Shown here: positions 45,058 to 52,671 of the stretch, piece after piece
How positions within the stretch are numbered: position 1 is the first letter of the stretch
Layout of the letters: each line of letters starts with the position of its first letter
From: Taibaiella chishuiensis
GTDB lineage: Bacteria; Bacteroidota; Bacteroidia; Chitinophagales; Chitinophagaceae
Length of the DNA: 64,000 bases
Direction of reading: 5' to 3'
NCBI RefSeq assembly: GCF_003014535.1
Contig: NZ_PYGD01000005.1
Span: 248,001-312,000 of the forward strand
Program-made: the position numbers and the translations under genes
Notes under the pieces: generated by a model
The model's database searches: none
Seen by the model: the letters and a program-made list of their open reading frames with translations, nothing else
What the model was told of the DNA's origin: nothing

Positions 45058-45378
45058 TCGTAGCATCCCGCCACGAACAAAAACCCACCCACACTGTGTG
45101 TAGCGTCGCGCTACGAACAAACATAAAAGTGTTTATGGTTTTACATTGTTATGTGCAGTGGCGCTACGGTCCGGCGAAAGTATTCAAACAACGGTCGTAG
45201 CGGGCCCCCTACGACCAGACCATGGAAGCAGCGAAAATAGCTACCCAACTGTTCGTAGCGTTCTGATACGAACAAACATCAAAAGTATTTATGGTTTTAC
45301 ATTGTTGTGTCCAGTGTCACAACGGTCCGGCTAAAACATTCAAACAACGGTCGTAGCGTTCCGCTACGAACAAACATG
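45058..45378. repeat. cluster of REP-like hairpins and a longer tandem repeat
   Basis: Five short imperfect palindromes of the type TCGTAGCG...CGCTACGA, often followed by ACAAACA, lie at about 45058, 45099, 45194, 45252 and 45354. In addition, about 90 bases starting ACGAACAAACAT and ending CAACGGTCGTAGC occur twice (about 45113-45201 and 45269-45357), so a unit of roughly 155 bases is tandemly duplicated. This pattern is typical of REP/ERIC-like intergenic repeats. No gene. Confidence 0.75.
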
Positions 45379-45397
45379 CACCATAAAAAACAAATAC

Positions 45398-45431
45398 AAA
45401 AAAACTGGCCGTAGTTGATAACTACGGCCAG
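45398..45431 (-). terminator. terminator of the minus-strand hydrolase gene
   Basis: A 12-bp perfect stem (CTGGCCGTAGTT / AACTACGGCCAG) with a run of A on its left, which is a T-tract on the minus strand. Confidence 0.75.
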
Positions 45432-45499
45432 GCAATCATTTCGACAGCATACAACATCAGATCATGATATAACATGCCGGCATGCAGTTTTACTATATC

Positions 45500-46525
45500 C
45501 TATTGTACCATATGATCCGCTTCTACAATTGCATCAGCAAAGGCTTCCGGCGCTTCTGCAGGCAGGTTATGCCCAATACCACCGTTTAAGGTATGATGAC
45601 GATAAGGCCCGGTAAACTTACCGGCATAAGCAGCCGGATCGGGATGCGGGGCGCCGTTGGCATCGCCTTCCAGGGTGACAGAGGGCACCGTGATCACGGG
45701 AGCCGCTTCCAGCTTACGTTCCAGGTCCTGGTACTGTTTTTCGCCCTTTGCCAGCCCGATACGCCAGCGATAATTGCTGATAACGATCGCTACATGATCG
45801 GGATTATCGAGTGCAGCAGCCGCAGTAGCAAACTCCGCGTCACTAAAAGTCCACCTGGGTGAGGCGGTTTGCCAGATCAGCCGGGCAAAGTCGCGGGTAT
45901 ACGCTGCGTATCCCTGCCTGCCGCGTTCCGTAGCAAAGTAATACTGGTACCACCAGCCTTGTTCTGCCCGGGGAGACAAGGGCTTACGATTGGCCTGCTG
46001 GCTACCGACCAGGTACCCGCTTACCGATACCAGCGCCGTACTGCGCTCCGGCCATAAAGCCGCTACGATAGCGGCCGTACGGGCGCCCCAGTCAAAACCG
46101 CTGAGTAGGGCCTTTTGTATGTTCAGGGCGTCCATAAAGGCAATGACATCGACCGCAAATACTACCTGTTCCCCATTCCTGGGTGTAGCCGGCGACAGGA
46201 AACGCGTGCTGCCATAACCCCGCAGGTAAGGAACGAATACATGGTAACCTTTGGCGGCCAGTAAAGGTAATACCCGGTCATAACTATGGATATCATAAGG
46301 CCAGCCATGCAACAGGATTACGGGCTGCCCGGTTACCGGGCCTGCTTCGATATAACCGATATCCAATACGCCGGCTTTCACTTGTTTTACAGTACCGGCG
46401 ACTGTGATACCGGGTTGCGGCGGAGCCGCAAAGACCGGCAGGTTACCGGCTAACAAGGCGGCTATAGCCAGGAGGAAAATCATAAAATAGCGTCCGTATT
46501 TTTTATATAATGCCTGGTTTTTCAT
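45500..46525 (-). CDS. exported Asp-nucleophile alpha/beta hydrolase (epoxide hydrolase/dehalogenase-like)
   Basis: A 341-residue protein with an N-terminal anchor or signal segment (FMIFLLAIAALLAGNLPVFA-A). LLHGWPYDIHSYDRVLP (HGWP at 73-76) is the oxyanion motif. LSGFDWGART carries Asp145 as the nucleophile, and NGGIGHNLPAEAPEAF provides His319. An Asp nucleophile points to epoxide hydrolase or haloalkane dehalogenase chemistry instead of esterase. The gene lies 64 bases downstream of the DoxX gene, in the same direction. Confidence 0.85.
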   Translation of the reverse strand: MKNQALYKKYGRYFMIFLLAIAALLAGNLPVFAAPPQPGITVAGTVKQVKAGVLDIGYIEAGPVTGQPVILLHGWPYDIHSYDRVLPLLAAKGYHVFVPYLRGYGSTRFLSPATPRNGEQVVFAVDVIAFMDALNIQKALLSGFDWGARTAAIVAALWPERSTALVSVSGYLVGSQQANRKPLSPRAEQGWWYQYYFATERGRQGYAAYTRDFARLIWQTASPRWTFSDAEFATAAAALDNPDHVAIVISNYRWRIGLAKGEKQYQDLERKLEAAPVITVPSVTLEGDANGAPHPDPAAYAGKFTGPYRHHTLNGGIGHNLPAEAPEAFADAIVEADHMVQ

Positions 46526-46588
46526 AAGTCTGGATATTGATGTGTTGTTGGATAGAGGGAGTAAAATGCAGTGGTAGCCGACCGCTGT

Positions 46589-46990
46589 TTAGCTTAAGCC
46601 GGCAGCTTCACGATGGAAGCTGGCCGGGTAAAGTTTGCGGTACATCACATAGGTAACCGAGATAATACCGAGAGCAATGATCGCATCGACGGTAGCTGCA
46701 AAGCCCAGTACTGCCACCTTGGAGCAGAAGGCAAAAAGAATATCGAAGAAGATACCGGCGAATACCCATTCTTTAAGCCTCAGCAGGCGGTTGGGCAGTA
46801 AGAGCACGGCTACGCCCGAAAGTTTGGCCACACCCAGGATATAGATAAAATGCGGCGGGTAGCCCAGTTGCCGAGTAATACCCCATACCACCGGGTTGCC
46901 GGTGAGTTCGAAAATGCCGCTCGCGCCAAACCATAAGGAGATCAGTACAGCGCCGGTCCAGTAAATTGCTTTTGATGTTTTCAAGTTCAT
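46589..46990 (-). CDS. DoxX-like membrane protein
   Basis: A 133-residue protein with four hydrophobic segments (AIYWTGAVLISLWFGASGIF; FIYILGVAKLSGVAVLLLP; EWVFAGIFFDILFAFCSKVAVLG; DAIIALGIISVTYVMY), the DoxX pattern. Some DoxX proteins take part in redox or detoxification complexes, but no enzyme partner is certain. First gene of a small minus-strand unit with the hydrolase gene. Confidence 0.8.
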   Translation of the reverse strand: MNLKTSKAIYWTGAVLISLWFGASGIFELTGNPVVWGITRQLGYPPHFIYILGVAKLSGVAVLLLPNRLLRLKEWVFAGIFFDILFAFCSKVAVLGFAATVDAIIALGIISVTYVMYRKLYPASFHREAAGLS

Positions 46991-47364
46991 AATGTTTGTG
47001 TTTTTTGCGTTTATTAATGACCCAAAATTGCGGCAGTAAGCGCCCCCGGCCTAGCGGCAATAGGCCGGAGCAGACAGAATAGACCCGGAACCGGACAGGC
47101 GCATGCCCGACCGTTTTTTATGGCGATCGGCTGATAAGGCCTTACCACCGGTACCAGGCGGTTCCATACACGCACAAAACAATAACCTTCAATATAACAG
47201 GAAGACCTTGCAAGGGCAGTGCATACCCGGAAAGAATAATTTTGATTACCTGATACGTCCTTACCGGTATCGACAACAACTATGAAAAGAGATGAATTGA
47301 AAGGGTAAGGCGAAGCAAAAGCCGGCAGGCGCCGGCCAGGATCAGCACTAGTTCCTGTTTTCAT
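46991..47364. other. intergenic region between the DoxX gene and a terminator
   Basis: No credible gene. A short hairpin (CGGCCTA / TAGGCCG) lies near 47050. A reading frame at 47014-47364 has no ribosome binding site and looks random. Confidence 0.5.
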
Positions 47365-47398
47365 ACAAAAGCCATGCAGTAAACTGCATGGCTTTTGT
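47365..47398. terminator. terminator after lanthipeptide gene 2
   Basis: A 16-bp perfect stem (ACAAAAGCCATGCAGT / ACTGCATGGCTTTTGT). It lies just downstream of the minus-strand lanthipeptide gene, and its symmetry allows action on both strands. Confidence 0.75.
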
Positions 47399-47420
47399 TA
47401 TACCCTCCAACTGTATGGGA

Positions 47421-47660
47421 TCAGCAACAGATGCCGCCGGCTCTTGTTATCGTATAACAAGGTAATACCTCCGTAGCACATAAAGCCTGTGTCTGGCAAA
47501 CGGCACCGCAACTGGGCGTATTGGAATGACAGGCGATACAAACCGATACCTCTACCGTAGCGCCACCCAGTACCCCGCCCTGCTGGGCGTTGTTCAGTTC
47601 AGAAATAATTGTTTTGCCCAGGAATAATTTTCTACCGAGATCGATCTTTTTCTTTTTCAT
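47421..47660 (-). CDS. class I lanthipeptide precursor 2 (orphan)
   Basis: A 79-residue peptide; the start at 47660 gives MKKKKIDLGRKLFLGKTIISELN, the Bacteroidota class I leader type. Gly pairs at 28-29 and 32-33 mark the likely cleavage zone. The core (34-79) has eight Cys (41, 44, 51, 55, 61, 68, 78, 79) and many Thr/Ser, including a terminal ITRAGGICC. No modifying enzymes are near. It is unrelated in its core to the precursor at 18388, so a single enzyme set elsewhere may process both. A longer frame upstream to 47750 is not supported. Confidence 0.82.
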   Translation of the reverse strand: MKKKKIDLGRKLFLGKTIISELNNAQQGGVLGGATVEVSVCIACHSNTPSCGAVCQTQALCATEVLPCYTITRAGGICC

Positions 47661-47911
47661 GATAAAAATTATTTGGTGAAAGCCAAAGTTCCGATAGCAG
47701 GGGCGCAAAGAATGCGTCTGAATGCATAAAACAAGCACTCTATCAAACAAGACATAAGCTCCACTATTTCAGGCTGCTGGTGGCTTAGTTATTCACAGGC
47801 CATTTTTTTGCATATACAAAGCGCAATAAACAAAATGCAAAAGTTTAGCCGGCATGTGGGAAAAGGCTTTTGATTTGGGTAAATTCGTAGATCATCAAAA
47901 TTTAAGCTCTT

Positions 47912-48208
47912 ATGGAAATGAAATTTTTCGGCCCCCGGCTCAGGGCGACCCAAGAAGATCGGCTCGCAAAATTGCTTAATTTATCCCGTGATGAATACGC
48001 AGAGCTGAGCCATAGCGGTATCCGGAAGGTCAACGACCTTAATGGCGATCCCTTGTATTATTACATTAAGATCAGCCCCCTTAACCCGGAATACCTGCTG
48101 ACCAAGATTAACATGGACCGGAAGAAAATGGTTTATTTTTCTCCGGACGCATTTGATCAACAGCGACAGCCCTTACCACCGCGTACCCACGCATTGCCAC
48201 GAAGGTGA
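47912..48208 (+). CDS. small hypothetical protein (98 aa)
   Basis: A basic soluble protein. An N-terminal helical part (LRATQEDRLAKLLNLSRDEYAELSHSGIRKV) is followed by DPLYYYIKISPLNPEYLLTKINMD and a Pro/Arg-rich tail. No signal peptide, no family recognised. A hairpin follows. The start codon is preceded by an A-rich stretch but a weak ribosome binding site. Confidence 0.5.
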   Translation: MEMKFFGPRLRATQEDRLAKLLNLSRDEYAELSHSGIRKVNDLNGDPLYYYIKISPLNPEYLLTKINMDRKKMVYFSPDAFDQQRQPLPPRTHALPRR

Positions 48209-48221
48209 TGCCGGTAGTAAT

Positions 48222-48252
48222 AGAACGGCCTTCCACGCAGGAAGGCCGTTCT
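48222..48252 (+). terminator. terminator after the small gene
   Basis: A 12-bp perfect stem (AGAACGGCCTTC / GAAGGCCGTTCT) ending CTTTATA. Confidence 0.65.
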
Positions 48253-48307
48253 TTATAACGCTGGTACGCTGCAAGCATTACCCGCTTAATTAGGATCAAG
48301 CGTAAAA

Positions 48308-48698
48308 GTTGGGGTCAGATAAAGATGCCTTGTATTTCATCTTGTTTCTTCTATAAGGGAAGCTTTATACATTTGAGCCTTAAAGAATAGAATAGCCGAT
48401 GACCTACGGCGACAGTGAACAAATATGTTGCGGGGAAGAAAGAGACAAAGAAGCATATGGGCCCCGATAATGTGATTCGGTTAATCTAACTATATTTTTT
48501 TCTCGCCGCGGCGCAGCGCTCGCTGCGAGAAAAAATGAAATTCGCAGCATCACATTCGCCGGCAAGGAACTGGTATTACGGTATATTTATCTATCCTGAA
48601 TAACTAAAGCGCTCCCTATTAATTTCCCTTGAATAAAATAACATACGAACAGATCTGCAGACTTGATCTTTAATCCCCCCAGAAATTCCGTCTGATCC
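48308..48698. mobile_element. possible MITE-like element of about 390 bases
   Basis: GGGGTCAGA at the left (48311-48319) and its near-complement TCTGATCCC at the right (48691-48699) form inverted ends. The centre is a large imperfect palindrome: AATGTGAT...TTTTTTCTCGC on one side and GCGAGAAAAAA...ATCACATT on the other (about 48469-48556). No open frame. It could be the relic of a small transposable element or a structured RNA. No target-site duplication could be defined. Confidence 0.4.
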
Positions 48699-48699
48699 C

Positions 48700-49614
48700 T
48701 TAATTAAACGATTGCCGGTATTGTAAAGGCGACAGGTTGGTTTTGCGTTTAAACAATTTGTTGAACGATTGCGGATGTTCGAAACCCAACTGGTAGGCCA
48801 CTTCCGCCACCGATAGTTTACTCACCGACAGGATCTCCTTCGCTTTATCGATAAGTTGATTATGAATATGCTGCTGGGCATTCTGCCCGGTCAGGGTACG
48901 CAGCATATCGCTCAGGTAATGCGGCGATACGCAAAGTTCGTCCGCCACATACTGTACTGTGGGCAAGCCTTTCATCAGCCCGCGTTCTTCTTTAAAATAC
49001 TGGTCCAGCACGGTTTCCAGGCGTACCAGCAAATCGTGATGAGCCGCCTTGCGCGTATTGAACTGTCGCCGGTAAAAGCGGTTGCTGTAGTTCAGGATCA
49101 GCTCCGTTTGCGTTACGATCACATCCTGGCTAAAGTCGTCGATAGGCATTTGCAGTTCCTCGTCTATATTTTTAAAGATGCCGAGTATGATCGTTTTTTC
49201 GCGATCCGACAAGTGCAGCGCCTCATTGATGGCATAGGAAAAGAAGCCATAGTTGCGGATCTGCTTACCTAAGGGATAATTGCGGATAAAGTCGGGATGG
49301 ATCAGCAGGGTATACCCCCTGTATTCGGTATCGTCTTCGGTGGCCAGGACCTGGTTGGGCGAAGTAAAGGTCATACCGCCCTCTTCGAAGTCGTAATAGC
49401 TTTGCCCGTACCGGATCTTACCCCGCAACCCTGTTTTATAGGAGATCTTATAGAAGTCCATCAGGAAGGAGGATGGCAGCTGTTCTTTACCCACCGATAT
49501 CTTCGTATTGTCTACCAGGCTTACAAGCGGGTGTACCGGTGCGGGCAGGCCCAGCATACGATGCAGGTCGGTTATGGTATGAAATGCGTGTGGTGCTTGC
49601 TCTTCCTTTTTCAT
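48700..49614 (-). CDS. AraC-family transcriptional regulator
   Basis: A 304-residue protein. A cupin-like N-terminal part (RYGQSYYDFEEGGMTFTSPNQVL) is followed by a helical linker and the double helix-turn-helix at about 205-304 (VQYVADELCVSPHYLSDMLRTLTGQNAQQHI; LSVAEVAYQLGFEHPQSFNKLFKRKTNLSPLQYRQ). The SDR gene ends 18 bases upstream in the same direction, so they form one unit, and the regulator probably controls that SDR. Confidence 0.9.
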   Translation of the reverse strand: MKKEEQAPHAFHTITDLHRMLGLPAPVHPLVSLVDNTKISVGKEQLPSSFLMDFYKISYKTGLRGKIRYGQSYYDFEEGGMTFTSPNQVLATEDDTEYRGYTLLIHPDFIRNYPLGKQIRNYGFFSYAINEALHLSDREKTIILGIFKNIDEELQMPIDDFSQDVIVTQTELILNYSNRFYRRQFNTRKAAHHDLLVRLETVLDQYFKEERGLMKGLPTVQYVADELCVSPHYLSDMLRTLTGQNAQQHIHNQLIDKAKEILSVSKLSVAEVAYQLGFEHPQSFNKLFKRKTNLSPLQYRQSFN

Positions 49615-49632
49615 CTTACTAAGTTACGTAAT

Positions 49633-50430
49633 TTAATTACCCAGGAAGGCCTGGCCGATCTGCCTGCGGAAGGCTTCGTCGCCCAGTTCCAGGCGTTGGG
49701 CATACAGGTGTTGCGCATCGGCCCCCGCTACATACCGCAACTGATCCTTGCCATCCGTAGCGGCTTCATAAACCACCTCGGCAATCTGTTCGGCTGTAGA
49801 AAAGTCGTCTTCACTAAAACCGGCGAACAGTTGCTGCATCCAGGGTTCATAAACCGGATGTGTGTTCACTTCGGCCGAGCGGCTTAGGAAATCGGTTTTT
49901 ATACCGCCAGGGGAAACCGTTTTAATGCCCACCCCGATCTTGCCCAGTTCGAAGGCCATGCTTTCGCTCCAGCCTTCCAGCGCCCATTTGGTGGCATGAT
50001 AAACCGAGGAGAAGGGAAAGGTGATCAGTCCGCCAATAGAGGTTGTGGCAATAAAAAGCCCTTTACCTTTTTCACGAAAATAAGGAATGAAAGCCTGTGT
50101 TACCCGGATAACACCCAGCAGGTTGGTTTCCATCTGCCGGGTAAGCTGCTCGTCGTTGATCGCCTCCAGCGGTCCCATCAGGCCGTAACCGGCATTGTTG
50201 AATACCACGTCGACGTCGTGCCCATCCAGCGCTGCTTGTACGGCTGCTGCAATCTGGCCGGGTTGCGTAACATCCAGGGGCAGCAGGGTAATATTATCGA
50301 TCGTGTTCAGCTCCTGCTCTGCTTCGGGTTTGCGCATCGTGGCAATTACCTGCCAGCCTTTGGATGCAAACAGGCCGGCGGCGGCTTTTCCCAAACCGGT
50401 AGAGGCGCCCGTAATGAAAATTGTGTTCAT
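49633..50430 (-). CDS. short-chain dehydrogenase/reductase
   Basis: A 265-residue classical SDR. FITGASTGLGKAAAGLFASKGW is the NAD(P)-binding loop; DVVFNNAGYGLMGPLEA, a Ser in TTSIGGLITFPFSSVYHATKWALEG and the catalytic YHATK are all in place. Unlike the SDR-fold protein at 24280, its active site is complete. Substrate unknown. It is the first gene of a unit with the AraC regulator. Confidence 0.9.
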   Translation of the reverse strand: MNTIFITGASTGLGKAAAGLFASKGWQVIATMRKPEAEQELNTIDNITLLPLDVTQPGQIAAAVQAALDGHDVDVVFNNAGYGLMGPLEAINDEQLTRQMETNLLGVIRVTQAFIPYFREKGKGLFIATTSIGGLITFPFSSVYHATKWALEGWSESMAFELGKIGVGIKTVSPGGIKTDFLSRSAEVNTHPVYEPWMQQLFAGFSEDDFSTAEQIAEVVYEAATDGKDQLRYVAGADAQHLYAQRLELGDEAFRRQIGQAFLGN

Positions 50431-50741
50431 TGTTTCTTTAGATTTTATACTGCAAATTTCCGCCGGGCATACCGTTTGCTTGTTGCCAAAACGGACCTTG
50501 CTGTAGCCAAAATGGAAAGGAGGGAAAATACCCTATATTAAATCTTGGATAATTATTTCCCCATACCCCGTTACGCGTAAAAGAGTGGCTACCTTTATTT
50601 TTGGTTTTGCCGGCATGCCCGGGAAACCGGGCCAGTCCTGGTGTATGCCATCAACATAACCGGGCAGTCTACTCCAATCAGCTATTAAAATTTCAACCGC
50701 ATCCTGCCGGTTTACAGCCGGCGCCGTTGCGTGCTTCAAGT

Positions 50742-52457
50742 ATGCTTAAAAGATCATTGCCCCTACTGCTCTTCTTTTGCCTGTTTTCTTTTATCTGTCC
50801 TGCCCAGGAAGACCGTGAACTCCGCATAGAGCGGCTGGAAAACAATCCCTATCCCGATCCTACCAATGCCTTTATCAGTCTTAAGGAACAACTGAAAGGC
50901 GAACTGATGCAGAAAGACCAGTTGAAAGCCGGCATTACCCTGCAGAAAATGGGTAATATGTGTTACCGGCTTGGGCATTTCGATCAATCGTTCGAATATT
51001 ACCTGCAGGCGCAAAAAATATTCGAGGCTGAAAAGGCCTACCGGCACAGCGCTTCACTGGCCAATGAAATGGGCATTCTCTACTATTATAATAAAGATAT
51101 AAAAGGCGCCAGGCAGCAATACGAACAGGCCCTCGACCTCTTTACCCGGCTTAAAGACCAGGCAGGCATTGCCGATACTTATGGACGCATGGGCCACCTT
51201 TTCGAAAAACAGCGCCAATACGACAGCGCCGCCCTTTACCAGAAGACCGCCCTGCAAGCCTACCAACGTATCAACGATGTACAGGGCATCGCCAAGATTT
51301 ATGAGAACCTGGGCAGCATTAACGAAGACCTGGAGCAATATGACTCGGCCAGCTATTATTTCAAACAGGCCGATATACTGTACCAAAAGGCCGGCGTAGA
51401 CATCGATCGCATCGAGGTTTTAAATAATATCGGCGATATCTACCGTAAAACAGGTTTTTACAGGGAGGGCCTTACCTATACCTTCCGCGCCATCGAACTG
51501 GCACAAAAGTACAGGGAACACTACCAGCTCTGTTCGGCTTACCGCGATGTGGGTAAAAGTTATAACCTGATGCACATGAACGACAGCGCGTTTTACTACC
51601 TGGAGCTCAGCCGTAAAAACCTGCTCGAGATTTACTCGGAAGAAAGCAACAAACAGATCGCCTTTTTACAGGTGCAATACGAGATCAATAAAAAAAACCA
51701 GGAAATAAGCCGGCTGCAGGTCGAAAAACGCGTCAACATCATTATCGGCATCTCCGTATTTATCGTTATCCTGCTCCTGGTCACTTTGGGCATTACCGTA
51801 ATCAGCCGGCAAAAACTAAAGATCCGCAATGAACAGATCCAGCACGAAAACGAAAAACAAGTACTGGAAACACAGAACAAACTGGCTGAAGCGGAACTGA
51901 AAAGCCGCAGCCTGGAAGAAGAAAAACTCAAGACCGAGATCAAAAACAGGCAGCTCGAACAGGAAAAACTTTCAGCCGAGCTAAAATCGAGACACCTGGA
52001 GGAGGCTTCTCTAAAACAGGAAATCGAGATCAAGGCCAAAGAACTGAGCACCCATACCCTGCATATTATCCAGAAAAACCACCTGCTCGAAAACATGAGA
52101 GGCCGGCTCGAGTTTCTGGTAAAAGACGATAAAAGGGACCAGAAAAAACAGCTCAAAGAATTGATCCTGCAGATCAACCAGAGCTTCAATAACGATAAAT
52201 ACTGGGAAGAATTCCGGAATACCTTCGAACAGATACATGCTTCTTTTTTCAATAACCTGAAGCAGTATGCTTCCGATTTTACCGCCTCCGAAATGCGGCT
52301 GATCTCCCTGTTAAAGATGAACCTGAACTCGGGCGATATCGCCACGATCCTGGGTATCTCGCAGGATAGCCTGCGGGTAGCGCGGTACCGCCTGCGTAAA
52401 AAACTGAACCTGGAACAAGGCGAAAACTTAAGCGCCTTTTTCCAGTCGCTCGACTAG
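50742..52457 (+). CDS. TPR sensor-like regulator with membrane helix, coiled coil and C-terminal HTH
   Basis: A 571-residue protein. The ATG at 50742 gives the signal peptide MLKRSLPLLLFFCLFSFICPA-Q; earlier in-frame codons do not look coding. TPR units fill residues about 65-310 (GNMCYRLGHFDQSFEYYLQAQKIFEAE; GRMGHLFEKQRQYDSAALYQKTALQAY; and others). A membrane helix lies at about 331-353, then a long coiled coil to about 480. The last 58 residues (FTASEMRLISLLKMNLNSGDIATILGISQDSLRVARYRLRKKLNL) form a LuxR-like helix-turn-helix. The periplasmic sensor / cytosolic DNA-binding topology is known in Bacteroidota. The phytase locus lies directly downstream and may be the target. Confidence 0.85.
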   Translation: MLKRSLPLLLFFCLFSFICPAQEDRELRIERLENNPYPDPTNAFISLKEQLKGELMQKDQLKAGITLQKMGNMCYRLGHFDQSFEYYLQAQKIFEAEKAYRHSASLANEMGILYYYNKDIKGARQQYEQALDLFTRLKDQAGIADTYGRMGHLFEKQRQYDSAALYQKTALQAYQRINDVQGIAKIYENLGSINEDLEQYDSASYYFKQADILYQKAGVDIDRIEVLNNIGDIYRKTGFYREGLTYTFRAIELAQKYREHYQLCSAYRDVGKSYNLMHMNDSAFYYLELSRKNLLEIYSEESNKQIAFLQVQYEINKKNQEISRLQVEKRVNIIIGISVFIVILLLVTLGITVISRQKLKIRNEQIQHENEKQVLETQNKLAEAELKSRSLEEEKLKTEIKNRQLEQEKLSAELKSRHLEEASLKQEIEIKAKELSTHTLHIIQKNHLLENMRGRLEFLVKDDKRDQKKQLKELILQINQSFNNDKYWEEFRNTFEQIHASFFNNLKQYASDFTASEMRLISLLKMNLNSGDIATILGISQDSLRVARYRLRKKLNLEQGENLSAFFQSLD

Positions 52458-52614
52458 GTAACATACAGGCAATGTTATGGTCACAATTTCTTAATGAAGA
52501 TTTCGTTACACTCATTACAATTGATTATCAATAATTTAAAACGTTAAAATTGCTATTGTTCACGCCTGGTTCACGGTTGATGTAACGCTGCTTCCTTTTT
52601 GTTCGCCCTCAAAA

Positions 52615-52646
52615 TTTGCAAGCTGAGCGACGGCGGGCCACCTTTG
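52615..52646 (+). promoter_or_regulatory. candidate promoter of the phytase locus
   Basis: TTTG at 52615-52618 and CACCTTTG at 52639-52646, with 20 bases between, fit the Bacteroidota -33/-7 promoter (TTTG, about 20 bases, TAnnTTTG) with a single mismatch. It lies 26 bases before the TonB receptor start. Confidence 0.5.
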
Positions 52647-52671
52647 CATCGTTAATCGAAACCAGCATACG

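Noticed and set aside
45058-45378. CRISPR array
   Set aside because: The repeated units are palindromic, differ from one another, and are irregularly spaced (about 40-100 bases). There is no constant repeat-spacer rhythm and no cas gene, so REP-like repeats explain it better.
47014-47364. A 116-codon minus-strand frame between the DoxX and lanthipeptide genes
   Set aside because: No ribosome binding site, no recognisable features, and it crosses a hairpin-containing intergenic stretch.
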